Notes under the pieces: generated by a model
What the model was told of the DNA's origin: nothing
The model's database searches: none
The model's input: only the letters and a program-made list of their open reading frames with translations
Shown: positions 1 through 12,105 of the stretch, piece after piece
How positions within the stretch are numbered: position 1 is the stretch's first letter
Layout of the letters: every line of letters starts with the position of its first letter
Source: Aureobasidium sp. EXF-3400
Lineage: Eukaryota; Ascomycota; Dothideomycetes; Dothideales; Saccotheciaceae
NCBI GenBank assembly: GCA_024195585.1
Contig: SWBL01000283.1
Coordinates: 1-64,000, forward strand
DNA: 64,000 nucleotides
Direction of reading: 5' to 3'
Position numbers and translations under genes: made by a program

Positions 1-352
1 GAGCTTGAAGGCCTGGGCGGCGGTGTTGCGGTCCAGAACCTGGGAGAACTGGGCAATGGCCGGGGGAACCTTCAGGCGCATGTTGAGGATCTTGCGCTGG
101 CGCTGAAGGCGGACATACTCGGGCCAGCGCACCATGCGCGAGAGGTTGCGACGGGGCTGGATGTCCTGGCCGATACCGAAGTTGCGGGGACGTCTCTCGA
201 TGAGAGGGTTCTAGCAGTGATGTTAGCATTTAAAGTCGAAGGTTAGCAGAGGATACTGTCAAACTCACCTTGGCGTTCTTCTTGGAGACACCGGCCTTGC
301 CCTGGGGGAAGGGGGCGGCGGCAACTTTCTTTCCAGACTTAGGGGCCTTCAT
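1..352 (-). CDS. RPL8: 60S ribosomal protein eL8 (L7a), 5' part
   Basis: This is a structural protein of the large ribosomal subunit. Two exons are visible: 269-352 (28 codons from the ATG at 352) and 210 down to the window edge, separated by a 58-nt intron with donor GTGAGT and acceptor CTAG; the phase is kept. The joined protein starts [16 protein letters not shown] and continues with [28 protein letters not shown] and [12 protein letters not shown], the hallmark N-terminal half of L7a. The remainder lies left of position 1, so the gene is cut only by the window. An intron shortly after the start is common in fungal ribosomal protein genes. Confidence 0.95.
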
Positions 353-1467
353 TGAGAAAAGCAAATCAGCACAATGCTCATTGCTTTTGACTCTAAAGGG
401 CTGCGCTGACGAGTATTTCTACTCCAGTCACAGCCCAAGCCATTGGTCATTGCCGTATTCCATGTTTCAGGAAGAATCGACTACAATAGATAGATGTTGA
501 TGTCGAACATCATCTTGAATTGCTGCGCTCGCAGGCAAGCGAGACTTGCAAGGCGCATCGGCGCATTGCACTGCGGAGACGACAGCGCTTCAAGGTCGTT
601 GAATGTGGTGCGAGCTTACCATTTTGAATGATTGTCGAACTGGACGTCGGTGGTTGACTGGTTCTGTCGCGGCTGGAGAAGAAAAGTAGAAGTTCGCGCG
701 ACGAAGCAGAAGAAAAAGCTCGTGTGCGCCCGGCGCTAGGGCCCGCCGGATTCTCGGCAAATCCAGCCAATCACTTCGCCCTTCCTCTTTGGGTAAGCAT
801 CACTTTTCCACTTTGACAACATGTTGCTTTTTTCTTCTTTGTTCTTGAGAAATATTCATCGAGGAGCACTAAATACTGCTGTGATACAACCACTAAGTGT
901 AGTGTGTTCAGCATTCGCCATGGCACTCGATGAAATATCCATGTTTTCTTCTGCCAAGCATCTGATCTACGAACGCCAGCGGTGAACTCGTAAAGTCGAG
1001 TCAGCCCGACACTGGGACGTAAGCAATTTTGGGAATCATAGATACGTGTATTGATCCTTTTCAAACATCGCAATCCACATCGCTAGCAATATTCTTGGCT
1101 TCTTGTGTGCGGCCGACTAACGGAAAACTGGTTGAACTTCAGCGTCCCAACCTCTTGAGCCGTGCTTGACGAGTTGCTTACCTACAGGCTACCTTACATC
1201 CTGATACAACTACGATCACTACATGCTGTGTATCCAGCACTATCTTGTGCGACCAAATACTGCAAACACTCTGGACACTCAAGAATAAACAAATCTTGAG
1301 CTTGGCTTGTGAACAAGGACCACGCCAATAATTTTGTCTTAAAGGGGTCGCATACCTCTATCTCGCCTTATCTCCACTCTCATATACACCATCGGATCAC
1401 CGAACTCACGTTCATCCATTCTTCTTAACCGTCAGTACTGGTTCCCTCGCATAACAACAATCTCAAG
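353..1467. promoter_or_regulatory. divergent intergenic region, eL8 / OCD
   Basis: This stretch of about 1.1 kb lies between two divergently transcribed genes and must hold both promoters. The last ~100 bases before the start at 1468 are C/T-rich with almost no G (roughly 1370-1440), as in many fungal 5' leaders. The short open frames inside it have no recognisable content. I see no RNA gene or repeat. Confidence 0.5.
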
Positions 1468-2832
1468 ATGCCTGTCACAGTGCTCTCAGACCATGATGTC
1501 CAAAGGGTATTGCACTCTCTTACCAGTCAGGATATCAACGATATCCAGCAATCCCTCGCCGATGCTCTACATCAGTACTCTACTGCTGGAGAAGAAGACG
1601 GCTGCTGCTCTGCTTATCAACCTCAACGTATCCATATGAATCGTACCGATGGAGCGACGAGCTTGTTCATGCCAGCATCTAGCAGTTCTGGCATGGGTGT
1701 CAAGGTCATCACTCTGGATCCCGTCAAGAAACCGGAAACCACCCCCGATCTCAAACGCCTTTCTATTGGCTCGACAAAGTCAACACATTCAACTTCCACT
1801 AGCGGCTCTAAGTCTCGACACACGTCCATCTCTGGTCCTACTCTCTCCCCCTCGACCTCGGAGGACTCAAAGCCGCCTACCGCACCTCGTGGATCTTTGA
1901 CGTTGTTCGACGATCAGGGAAATCCTAGTGCCCTCGTGAATGCCGAAGAGCTCACTGCCTTTCGTACAGCTTTGACCAGTTGTATACTTCTCAAGAGAAG
2001 ACACAAGGTGCACGACCTTACCGTCTTCGGTGCAGGCAAGCAAGCCTACTGGCACATTCGCCTGGCCTTGCTTCTCCGTGGTTCCGAGATCCATCACGTT
2101 AATGTTATCAACCGCTCCTTCGACAGAGCACGGGAGATGCTGATGAAGCTGTACAACCCTTTCCCTGATGATCCGGAATTTGAAAACCCTCTAGGCTACA
2201 TATTCGGAAGCAAGACAAAAACCAGTATCCTCACCACAGGTCACACTGAGTACATCCGTTTGCTCAAGGAATACGTTCGAAGCGCAAATGTCATCTTTTG
2301 CACTACACCAAGCACTCAGCCATTGTTTCCTTCAAGCTACCTGTTGAATCCGGAGGGTCGCAAGAAGGGCCGCTACATTGCACTCATTGGTTCATACAAG
2401 CCTCACATGATCGAACTGCACCCCGATGTCATCAAAAATGCTGTCGCACCTCACCACGAACATCGCCACTTCCACAAGCATCAACAAGAGGGAGGCGCAA
2501 TCATCGTCGATAGTGTCGAAGCATGCTTACAGGAAGCCGGCGAGCTCATCCAAGCAAACGTACAACCCGATCAGGTCGTCGAGATAGGCGAGCTTGTGAT
2601 GCTGAGACGCGAGGCCGAGAAGGCAGCAGCCGAGGCAGCCAAAAAGGGAGACAACGACAACAAGGGCGCGGGCATCCAGGTATCTGATACTTCGGGGCTA
2701 AAAGAATGGCTCTGCAAGGGCAATGTTATTGCAAAGATTGTTGGACTGGGTCTTATGGACGTGGTTGTTGGCAATGAAGTGGTCAGGATAGCTCGTGAGC
2801 GTGGTATCGGCACGCACATTGCCGAGTTCTAA
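1468..2832 (+). CDS. ornithine cyclodeaminase / mu-crystallin family protein
   Basis: An intronless 454-residue protein. Family members are NAD(P)-dependent enzymes: ornithine cyclodeaminase makes proline and ammonia from ornithine, while relatives are ketimine or alanine dehydrogenases. The N-terminal dimerisation part starts MPVTVLSDHDVQRVL. The Rossmann part has LTVFGAGKQAYWHIRLALLL (about residues 187-206), then VNVINRS and VIFCTTPSTQPLFP, and ends with IVGLGLMDVVVGNEVVRIA. It is longer than the usual 310-350 residues because of a Ser/Thr-rich insertion at roughly residues 88-140 and a second insertion near 390-410. The true substrate cannot be read from the sequence. The start ATG is preceded by a pyrimidine-rich leader. 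Confidence 0.88.
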   Translation: MPVTVLSDHDVQRVLHSLTSQDINDIQQSLADALHQYSTAGEEDGCCSAYQPQRIHMNRTDGATSLFMPASSSSGMGVKVITLDPVKKPETTPDLKRLSIGSTKSTHSTSTSGSKSRHTSISGPTLSPSTSEDSKPPTAPRGSLTLFDDQGNPSALVNAEELTAFRTALTSCILLKRRHKVHDLTVFGAGKQAYWHIRLALLLRGSEIHHVNVINRSFDRAREMLMKLYNPFPDDPEFENPLGYIFGSKTKTSILTTGHTEYIRLLKEYVRSANVIFCTTPSTQPLFPSSYLLNPEGRKKGRYIALIGSYKPHMIELHPDVIKNAVAPHHEHRHFHKHQQEGGAIIVDSVEACLQEAGELIQANVQPDQVVEIGELVMLRREAEKAAAEAAKKGDNDNKGAGIQVSDTSGLKEWLCKGNVIAKIVGLGLMDVVVGNEVVRIARERGIGTHIAEF

Positions 2833-3628
2833 GTATGGAGTCGGCAGTCTGGCGCTCTGTGTCGGCTTCCTATGAACTGTGTTCTGTTTTCCATGGCTGT
2901 TATCGTGTAATGACCACCATATTCAATATGTTTCATTGAAAATCGGTGCCGTCGGTCAACGTGTTTGTATTGCACATGTCTGTGGAATCGTATTTCACAA
3001 CCTTAGCTGACCTTCACAATCATTGCCAAATGACCCCTTATATACAACCAATATCTTGTCGTCACCATCAAATCACTTTGGCCTGACGGTAATCCACATC
3101 TCCAATCACCTAACTAACCCAATCCAGCAGTCGCCTCACCAACAAACACATCACTCTACAGTTCGAATCTCTGCATCAGCTACTTACTTTTCACATCAAC
3201 CAGTACCATCAATAGTGTCTCTTGGTACAGCGCCCTTGTGGAAAGGGGTCGGGTCACTATCGAGAGGCTGGGGGGAAGAAGGAAGTGGGGGCTTAGAAAC
3301 AACAAAACTTTTAACGGTAAGTTGACACTCCCTGATAGTCAGACCTGTGATTTCTTGTTTCGGTCTTTTGCTGCTGGGCTTTGTTTTATGTTTTGCGCAG
3401 AAGTGGATGTTTTTGCGGCAAGTCATGGTACTCGACGAACTGATGAGACAGTGGTCCGGACATCGCATGTTTTCATAGAGTACAAAAACATAAACACAAG
3501 GGAATATGAGAGTACAGAATATCGCACGATTTTTATCCATCAAAAGTGACAATCTATTGTTTTGAGGTATCGAAGGACATAACTAAGAATACAACGTTGC
3601 AGCTTCCCCCCTCATGCTCTATCAACCT
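2833..3628. other. convergent intergenic region
   Basis: About 0.8 kb between two stop codons, holding the 3' ends of the OCD gene and the phosphatase gene. Open frames of about 100-118 codons occur on both strands between 3023 and 3552, but they overlap each other and show no known motif. I see nothing else in it. Confidence 0.4.
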
Positions 3629-5614
3629 TTACGGATTGGGTTGAATTGGTACACCATTGGTGACTTCGCCGTAAGGAACAGCAGGATAATCGCCATTGCA
3701 ACTCCAGTCGTATTGAGAAATCTCGTAACTCTTGCTTTGCACAGCAAGGAAAGTGTCGAGCTCGCACCAACCATCGTCGCGCTCTACACACTCGGGGAAG
3801 CTGCGATGCAGAGGGATGGTGCGCTGATTCAGGATAAAGTGGATGTATTTGGTTGCTTTTCCTGTTATGTCGTTAGTGTAGTTCGCTTGATACTGGTGTG
3901 GGAAATAACATACCTTCTTCGTAGAAATTCTCATTTTTACGTGAGGTCTTTACTGGAGCGGGAGCATTGATGATCTCGATATCAAGGCGTGCGGCAAAGG
4001 GTTCCTAGACTTGTTAGTCTTGACTGAAATGAATTCTTGCTTGTTCATGCTTACCAAGTGTGACACTATCAAATCGCGAGGCACAATGCGGTCAGCCGGA
4101 AGGAATTGCGCAAATTGAGTGAAGCCAAATGCAGTGAGAATGCTCATGATGTTGGTGTCGTGCGAAAAGTCAAAGTTGAGAGTCTGGTCGAGAGGGAATG
4201 TGATCGTGTTGTTATCCAGAGTAACGTTGATTTGTGCGATAGGGGAGTCAATGGTATGGTGTTGAAGACGAGCCAAGATTTCTTGCACATATCCAATGCC
4301 GATAGCACGACCAGTGGGCGATTGGAAGCCATTACCACCCGCAAATTGAATGTCGATGCTATATTCGTAACCTTCCCACTCTTCGTAGGTGAATAGACCA
4401 CAGAATTGAGAGAAGCCATAGGCTACTGTCTCGTATGAACACAGAGATTGTGCATTGTATGAATCCTCCACCGTCCAGTCGAACCCTGGCGCCAGCTTCT
4501 GCAGACGATCAGTAGCATCGGCAAGGTACTTCGTGTACCACTCGACTGTGGCATTGTTGCCGCCTGCACTTCGGAAGTTGTTGCTATTGTCACAATTGTA
4601 GTATCTGATAGATTTCATGAGCAAAGACGTACTTTGTAAACGAGAAAGTAAACTTACCCAGCAAGCGTGTTGTTCCACACACCAGTGCGGTCTTCAATAG
4701 CGAGTAGCAATGTGGCATTGGTAGTCCACTCAAGACCAAAGAAGCCTGCTAGGAAGTACTCCGCAGACTTGGTCATGCGATCTTGAGTCGTACTCCTGGC
4801 GATGATCTTCGAGCCATTGTTGGGATAGAGATGGCCATATTGGTAGTAGTGCAACGTACCAGAGTTGAAGAGCTCTTGCTTGCCGATCGGTACAAGGATT
4901 TCTGCACCCAACTGATAACTCCAATCATTGAGGAATGAGAGTTCGCCAGTGTACTTCGCATCTGTCATGTTCTTGTGCTTAAGGCCAAACTTATGAGCTC
5001 CGGACCCTGTAGTAGGATATCTTGAACCATGACGTGACAGCATGTTCAGTTGGACAATCTCAGCACCAGGGGGCAATGAATACTCGTCCACTCCAAAGCC
5101 ACTGGGATTAGGGAAGTATGGAGAGAGTTGGCCCATGTTTTGGAATATGTTCGAGCCATTTTTGTTGCCAGCGATTGGAACTTGGGTCTCCAGAGGACTA
5201 TTAGGGATATAAGACGTGCCCGCAAAGGGGGCCAGATTGGTTTGTGCTAAGAATGGAGCGGCACCAGTTGGAGTTGGACCTTCGAGATATCAGTATCAGA
5301 GCAAGGAATGCTTGATGTACGTGCTGACCGGCGAACATCTCAGGCTTGGTTTGGAAGTACTGAGGAACATGCTTGTTCGAAGTGATCTTGGAAGAAGAGG
5401 CGACGGCTCCACCGACACAACCAACAACGGCACCAAAAGCGAAAGATCTGTATAACATGACAAAGAATGTGACGGCACCGATGAATAGCAGTATTTGGAG
5501 ACCATGCAGAGAGCGCCTCGTTAGACGTTGCTTCTGTGAGGCAAGAGGCAACGTCAAACCTTCCCTACTCTCGGATGCGTCTTCTACTCTTGTATACATG
5601 CTGCCCTTCCCCAT
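3629..5614 (-). CDS. membrane-anchored histidine acid phosphatase (phytase family)
   Basis: Hydrolyses phosphomonoesters, possibly phytate. Five exons: 5614-5329, 5279-4658, 4604-4055, 4004-3914 and 3861-3629; phases match and the product is 593 residues. The catalytic signature RHGSRYP lies near residue 178 and the proton-donor motif HD (context DFSHDTN) near residue 451. The C-terminal exons give PFAARLDIEII and a Cys-containing tail, as in the family. Residues about 38-57 form one hydrophobic segment after a basic, Arg-rich stretch (TRRSLHG), with no cleavable signal, so this looks like a type II membrane enzyme with its catalytic domain in the lumen or outside. Several NxT/NxS sites fit a secreted topology. 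Secreted phytases lack this anchor. No PHO-type CACGTG element is evident upstream. Confidence 0.9.
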
Positions 5615-6001
5615 TCCCTACTCTCAAGAATTAAAGAAAGAATGATGGGTTGTTGCCCCTTCCGCGACGACAGACCGGGAGTCAAGGATAGGGTGAGGGG
5701 TGAACTGCCGGCGACGCCGCCAGTCACCGCCTTCACTCTCCAGCTTCAACGCTCATCGATAGCACAACGTTGACGCTGACAGACACGCAGCCTCTTTTTT
5801 GATTTGTTCTTTATGAACTCTGGCGACGAGAGTATGGAACATCGGTGACCCCAGTATTGGATAATTTGTTGACTTTGTTTATTGCGACACGGTATACTGT
5901 GGAAGACGATATCACAACATCATGCTTGGGTGTTTGCAAATTATGAAGAGCTTTTCATTAATAGTGACATTTCATCCAGCAAAGTACTATGTCACCGATG
6001 C
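5615..6001. other. intergenic region upstream of the phosphatase gene
   Basis: This holds the promoter of the phosphatase gene (reading left) and the 3' flank of the aldo-keto reductase gene. No motif that I can name is seen. Confidence 0.4.
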
Positions 6002-7083
6002 TTAATGGTAGTATCTAATGCTGATCCCCTTACAGCCTTCCCAGCCCTTGTTCAAAGCTTCGAGAACATCATCTGGAAGAGGACCCTTTTCCATATCCTT
6101 CAGGTTCTGTTCGATATGGTGAGGGGAAGATGCACCAATAATGATAGCATCACCCTTCTCACGCTTCAACTGACTGTGGTTCTGCATCCAACGAAGGGCA
6201 CACTCGGCTTCAGTCAGGCCGTGTTTCTTCGCAACAGGACGGAGCAGATCAAGGGCGTTGAAATACTCTTCGTTCCAGTAGCGCATGCGGTACATCTTAC
6301 CCTGCCACTTGTTGGGGTCAAATCGTGAGCCGCTCTCAATATCCTTGTCGGCAGCCTCTCTTGTATATCTGTCTGTGAGGTAGCCACCAGCCAGAGGGTT
6401 GTAGTTGTAGAAGGCAATGCCGTAGTAACGAAGGCAAGGGAAGAGTTCTGGCTCAACTGAGCGGTGAAGGGCGTTGTAGACACCTTGGTAGACACTTGGC
6501 TGAAGCCAATCGTTCTTGCGGCAGAGCTCGCAGATCTGTGCTACTTCCCATGCCATGTAGTTGGAGATTCCCAGTCTCTTGAAGTGGCCCTCCTTGTACA
6601 GATCGTTTAGAGCTTTCATGGTGACTTCGTACGGGGTCGTTCTATCGGGCTATAACAGCTATGTTAGCTCCAGAGTCGGATGGCTGGATGTTGGGTCAAG
6701 CTTACACCGTGGAGGTACCACATGTCAATCTTGTCGGTCTTCAATTCTTTCAGCGAAGTCATGAGGTTCTCGCGGAGGTCCTCGGGAGTGTGTTTCAAGT
6801 TGCTGTTCCACGACGAAGGAATGGGCTTGCCAGCGGTGGGGTAGTACTTGGTCTCCATGACGAGACCTCTCTTCTGCCACTCGAGGTCGCCGAGCATCGT
6901 CTCTGACGTGCCGTCGCAGTATGCTCGGGCAGTATCAATCTCATTGTGGCCATGAGCTTGGAAGATGTCGAGAATCTTGCCAGCGGTCTCGAGGTCGTGT
7001 ACTCTAGCTTGTTCTGAGCCTTCTTTGCCGAAGGTCATGGCTCCGAAGACCACATTGATGTTTGTTTTCTGTGCTGAAGTCAT
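6002..7083 (-). CDS. aldo-keto reductase, AKR7 (aflatoxin aldehyde reductase-like)
   Basis: An NADPH-dependent carbonyl reductase, probably cytosolic. Exons 7083-6706 and 6649-6002, joined in phase 0 across a 56-nt intron, give 341 residues, the usual length. Visible family features are FGAMTFG at the first strand, EIDTARAYCDG with the active-site Asp and Tyr, METKYYP with the Lys, MWYLHGPDRTTPYE with the His, and WLQPSVYQGVYNALHR. The C-terminal part holds IIGASSPHHIEQNL, which would line the cofactor site. AKR7 enzymes reduce dicarbonyls, succinic semialdehyde and aflatoxin dialdehyde; the natural substrate here is unknown. It is transcribed divergently from the SET-domain gene. Confidence 0.92.
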
Positions 7084-7484
7084 CTTGGCTGCTTGGTACG
7101 ACTAGATGTTCTGCAGAGAAAGCTCTGGGACAGTGGAGGCATTTGAGAGTTTATATCATGCCTTACATCACCTCTGGACCGGGGTTAACGGTCTTAGGAC
7201 GGACCGGCAATAGGGGAAACCGCTGGGCCGTCCTACGGCTTACAGTACATCCGTGCAATGCAACAGATATGCTCACTGATGTGTGTGCAGTTGTGAGGGA
7301 TGGACTGCAGTATATTGTTGCGTGAGCAGAAGAGGCAGCAACGAGCGGGTTGGAGGAGAGATGGCTGGCAGTGAACCAAAACCTGGTCCAAGCTTCCTTC
7401 CAATGACGTCCATTTATCTAGACTTTCGAAAATTATTTCCAGGACCAACAAGACACTTTCGAACACACAAAGCTCGCCATTATC
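7084..7484. promoter_or_regulatory. divergent promoter, AKR / SET gene
   Basis: A 401-bp region between two divergent start codons that must serve both genes. It contains CGGACCGG-type GC-rich patches near 7175-7210, but I cannot assign a regulator. Confidence 0.45.
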
Positions 7485-9487
7485 ATGGATGCCTTTGAGA
7501 AGTGGTTTCGTGCCAATGGTGGCTACCTACATCCATCAGTCCAGCTTGCCCAGGATGCTGAACACGGCTCTCATTTCCGAGCCATCGCAAGCATTGAGCC
7601 TGGTACACAGATCCTCACAGTGCCTCATAATCTGGCAATGTCAAATCTGAATGCCCAGGTGGACGACGATTTTCGCGTTTTCAAAACTCACGCCAAGCAA
7701 TTCACCGTCCAGAGTCTTAGCTTCTTCTATCTGATGGCACAGTGGCTGAACAAGGACAAGTCTTTCTGGAAGCCTTACCTGGATATACTGCCTTCTCCTG
7801 AACACGGTTTCGAAACTCCGATGTTTTATGGTGAGGACGACCGACAATTGTTGGAAGGCACAGATCTCCATGCATCTGTGCTTGGTAGAGAAGCCGCATG
7901 GAAGAAGTATTGGGAGGATGGAGTGCACGTCATGCAATCCGCTGGCATGGACGTAACAGACTACACATGGTAAGTGCATAGACTGCCGTTGCATGGGAGC
8001 ATTCAACATTATGCTCCATGGCAAGTACACCGAGTTCGAGGTTCTCGATGCCAACATCTTGAGCTCGACTCACCACGCAACGTTACTGTGCCTAACGTGA
8101 AAACAGGGAGCTTTTCAAATGGGCTGCCACAGTGTATTCATCACGTAGTTTCAATGGTTCGACCGTCACACCAAAAGACAGTCAATCCTGGACAGCCTAC
8201 AAGCATACCTCAAATGGCACTCAGGCTGTCCTCCTGAACCAAAACGACTACCCTGAGGATTGGAAAACATTTTCGGTCCTTTTCCCAGGCATGGACACCG
8301 GGAACCACAACCCGAATGCTCGTGTGGACTGGGCTTACGACCCTGATAGCTTCAGCTTGACCATCTCAGAAGAAGTCCAATCTGGTTCGCAAATCTACAA
8401 TAACTATGGTCCCAAGTCAAGCGAGGAATTGTTGATGGGCTATGGTTTCTGTGCACCTAACAATCCTTATGACGGACTACTCCTGGCCATGAGACCTCCG
8501 CCGCCGCCACTACAACAGATGCTGAGTATTACTCACCCTCAGTACTTCAAGACTACAGGAGAGTGGAACTCCGAAGCTGCGACGTTCCGTTTGCTACGAG
8601 CAAAGTTGCAGGAAACTAGCAATGCAAGTCCTTTCGATCAAGCCTGGGGATGTGTTCCAGCACCTCTGGCCGAACTTTTCTGTTATGTTGTTCAACTAGA
8701 GCGGGGCGTAGACGTTGCTCCCATAGAAGATGCAGAAGAATACCTCTATCATGGAGATGGAAAACGCTACTTACCTCGAATCGCACTCTACATCATGATG
8801 TCGCTCATCCCCAAAATCAGCAAACTGGAAGAAGCCAATGAGAAACTTCCCTCTCAGCCAACAAATCCCCGCCAGGCATCCGTCAAGATCTACAGAGACA
8901 TGCAACACGAAGTCATCAATACAGTCCAAGAGCGCATGGCCGCCTACCTCAAAGACCTACAGCCAGAAGCCGTTTCATCGTCCGCTGGCTCTGCAATCTG
9001 GACTTTAGAAGACGCTCTTGAGCTCCTAGAAATGGAGATGCCCGCTGCCCACAAGTCTTTCATGTCTGGTGTCAAGTACGTGACAGGGACAACAAAACTG
9101 CGCAAACTGCGTGGCTCAGAACACGAAGAATACCTCTGGACCCTCCTTCTCTGCTTTATCTATCTCGCCTATACAGCCCGACCCAACACAGCAACCCCCG
9201 GACTTATCGGCAGATGGATGCAATCACTAACCAACGAATACGGCGAGCCCGACCTCTCGACCGGAGAAGCTGACGAAGAGGCAGATGAAGAAGCAGCCGA
9301 GTATCTCGATCGCGTCAAGAAAGCTGCCATGTTCTTGCCTGGTTCTCCGTGGACAAATGAAGCTTGGACAGCAGACTTTGTGTTGGACTTTGGAATGAGG
9401 ATATCCAAATCACAGGGTACTTATATGGATATTGGTGATGAAGAGGTTGGAGAAGATTTGAGATATGTTGTGTATCTGCATGTTTGA
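7485..9487 (+). CDS. SET-domain lysine methyltransferase (LSMT/SETD6-like)
   Basis: A predicted protein lysine N-methyltransferase of the Rubisco-LSMT-like class, which methylates non-histone proteins such as ribosomal proteins or elongation factors. Exons 7485-7969 and 8107-9487 join inside a Trp codon (TG|G) across a 137-nt intron and give 621 residues. The split SET domain shows GSHFRAIASIEPG near the start, the cofactor motif with NHNPNA after GMDTG, and NNYGPKSSEELLMGYGF with the catalytic Tyr region. The C-terminal half resembles the Rubisco-LSMT substrate-binding domain. Two Glu/Asp/Ala-rich stretches lie near the end (ADEEADEEAAEYL). The substrate is not predictable. It is tail-to-tail with the GPI-protein gene. 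Confidence 0.88.
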
Positions 9488-10256
9488 TATACTTGATGCA
9501 ATCTGAAGGATGGTGCGGCATAGACTATCACAAACGTTATCTCAGTGGCTCCATCTTCACCTTGGTCGTTATGTACTTTGTGCTTAAGATGTGATTCGTG
9601 AACCAATGGACGAGTTGATGCTTGTCAGTTTTTTCCAATTTCGGCCTGACGATGATATACGACCTCAAACCACAGATATATCAATGAATGACAAAGTCAC
9701 ATCTCAAGGAACCCTCTAATAGACATAGGGACAGAAGGCATGTAATCATCTATCACGCGAAACACAAGATGGAGGGGTTGTCTGATAGTGTCAGGGTTAC
9801 GCCAGCATCAATTGGGTCACCCTGTCCCAAGACCCAACAAAAAGCTTGACATCAGAACCGATTGCCAAGTTTTCTCTTTTGCTTACGCGATTTGATGCTG
9901 ACACGCCTTCCCAAATACTGTCTATGACGTTGTATGTAGCATCAGATCAATGTCCATTAGGCAAGAAATTTAGGCCACTTTTGTGCCGGTCTTGGGGTTC
10001 CAACCCGCTGGATGTGGTTAGAGAGAGGGCTAATCACCAAGTTGCAACGAGATAGTACTGCACAGGACAGATCCGTCGAAGTGAAACAAAGAAAGCGAAA
10101 GCTTACACTGAGAACGAGTGATGAGATTCAGAGTAGAATGCATAAGTTTGTTGGATTAGTGTTCATGTATGGGTACAATATTTCTTCCATGATGCGAATG
10201 TTCGTGGTCCATATCCATACGTTGGAGGGTTTCATGTGATCCATTACTTTTTTCTA
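9488..10256. other. convergent intergenic region
   Basis: About 0.77 kb of 3' flank shared by two converging genes. The open frames at 9846-10239 are short and carry no motif. I see nothing further. Confidence 0.4.
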
Positions 10257-11080
10257 TCACAAAAAGAAAGCCGCAACTCCTCCAACAGCGATGAAAGAAG
10301 CAGGGACCATGTTCGAAACAGCAGCGCCGGAAGAAGTGGCAGCAGCAGCAGAGCTTCCAGAAGTAGAAGAAGCATCGTTAGAGGTGGAAGTGCCAGTAGC
10401 GGAAGCAGATGAGCCAGAGCCAGATTTGGTGCTGGTAGCAGTGCTAGAGGTTGCCGAAGAAGTCTTTGTCTCTGCCTCCACACCGGGACACTTCATAATG
10501 CAAGCACGCATAGTGTTGAAAGCATCAGAGCCAGGGATCATATCCTTGGGGTAAGAATCCTGAGCACAGTCACGCGCGCAATCGTAGGCAGTGCAGGGAA
10601 GACTGTTGGCATCCCAGAGAGGTGCGCCGTTCAGTTTGTTCTCATACTCCGAGTAGTTTCCGCTTGCGCCAGTGAGGTTGAAGGCGTTGCTGAAGACGTA
10701 GCTGGCATCAGTGTCCGAGTCGGAAAGATCGCGAGTCGAGATGGAGTAGAAGTCGCCGTTGGGTCCAAAGTTAGCGGGAATCGTCAAATTAACAGCGGTG
10801 ATGTCGGTAGAGGTCATGTTCTTGAGATAGCCTAGTTGCGATTAACTTGATGCTGTGTATGCGGGTGAGACTTTCCGAACATACAAGACTGACCACCGGC
10901 ATAGCCGGGAGGTGTAGTATCAAGGTAGATTCTGTAGTTTCCTGGGGTATCATCCTTGGGAGTAACGGTCAAAGTGAAAGGCTGGTCGGCAGTGATGACC
11001 TCCAGAACAGTAATGGTGTCGATGGCTCTGGCACCGAGGAACAGAGCGCAAGCAGCGAAACCGAGACGTTGGAGAGACAT
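10257..11080 (-). CDS. secreted GPI-anchored Ser/Thr-rich protein
   Basis: Function unknown; likely a cell-wall or plasma-membrane surface protein. Exons 11080-10885 and 10831-10257 join within a Cys codon (T|GC) and give 256 residues. The N-terminus MSLQRLGFAACALFLGARA is a clear signal peptide. The next ~50 residues (ITADQPFTLTVTPKDDTPGNY) resemble the extracellular domain seen in Kre9/Knh1-type GPI proteins, a tentative match. The middle has clustered cysteines (PCTAYDCARDC, MRACIMKC). A Ser/Thr/Ala/Gly-rich stalk precedes a hydrophobic tail ending VGGVAAFFL, typical of a GPI-attachment signal. NxS/T sites are present. Confidence 0.8.
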
Positions 11081-12105
11081 GATTGACGTACAATAAAGAG
11101 TGTCTTGATTGAAAGCTTGTTGATAAAAACGAGGGCAAGAATTGAATGAATGGACGGTCTGAAACGAGCGTGGGTAAAGGAAAAAAAAAAGAGAGCAATT
11201 ACCACAAAGAAGGTCTAAACTGATCCTTTAAGAAACACTAGAGTTACACTGGAAAAAGACTTGGTGTGCCTGAAAGAAATTGTTTTATATGGGCGGATCC
11301 ATGCTCCACATATGCAAGGCCTGGATTGGATAATCGTCAAAAAGAGCCTTGACCCGCACTCTGCGCTGCAGGACAGTGATCTGCAGGTACACTTGGGGTC
11401 GGAGAACCAAGTGACTCCACCAGGTACATGTCGCAAGAAGGATCTTGCAATGATGTTAACAATGCACCAGCGGAACTTACTCGGCTGTGGTTGTGCAATC
11501 GCAGCAAAGACCAAGATCATGGTTGAGCCGTAGCTTGACGGCATAACTTGTTTGAGTGCAGTAGGTTCCGTGGAGCCTTGAGGCTTACCTTGATTCCAGA
11601 ACTTGATGTGCCGTTCTCGACAACCTTATGGCCCGAGAGCATCTCTGCTTTCCAGGTTTCGAAAAATGATGGAGGCAAAGCGCCGGGCGCTTGCACCGTC
11701 GGCAAAGGCGTCAGTCGTCTGAAACGGTCCCGGCAAGCGAGCAGCCATTACTCGGAGTACGAACAACAACCGTCGGCTCGAAATGTAGGCTGCATGAACT
11801 TGGAGGGTCCAACAAATGTTGTCATGCTCGACTCCGGTAAAATCGAATTTATCGATAACACTGGTGTACAATGTTGCCGCCGATCGAGATTCATCTGGAG
11901 CGTGTCCGGAGGAGATGTGTCATAGGAAAGAAATTGCAGATGAAGCTTCGAAATTCGACATCCCAATCAAGACTTTGTGATCCATGCGCGAGTACTATTT
12001 TTGTCTGCATATATTGTTATGCACATGAAATAACTTTCCAGACTCAACAGGTCGAAATGCAGCTTGCACTTAAATTGACCTGTCCGAATCGCCAACGCAA
12101 ATCTT
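11081..12105. other. intergenic region
   Basis: About 1.0 kb containing the promoter of the GPI-protein gene and the 3' flank of the small membrane-protein gene. Frames up to 125 codons (11548-11925, plus strand) have no recognisable domain, signal peptide or convincing codon pattern, so I do not call them genes. Confidence 0.4.

Noticed and set aside
11548..11925. 125-codon plus-strand frame
   Set aside because: No domain, signal, or splice partner; composition resembles noise.
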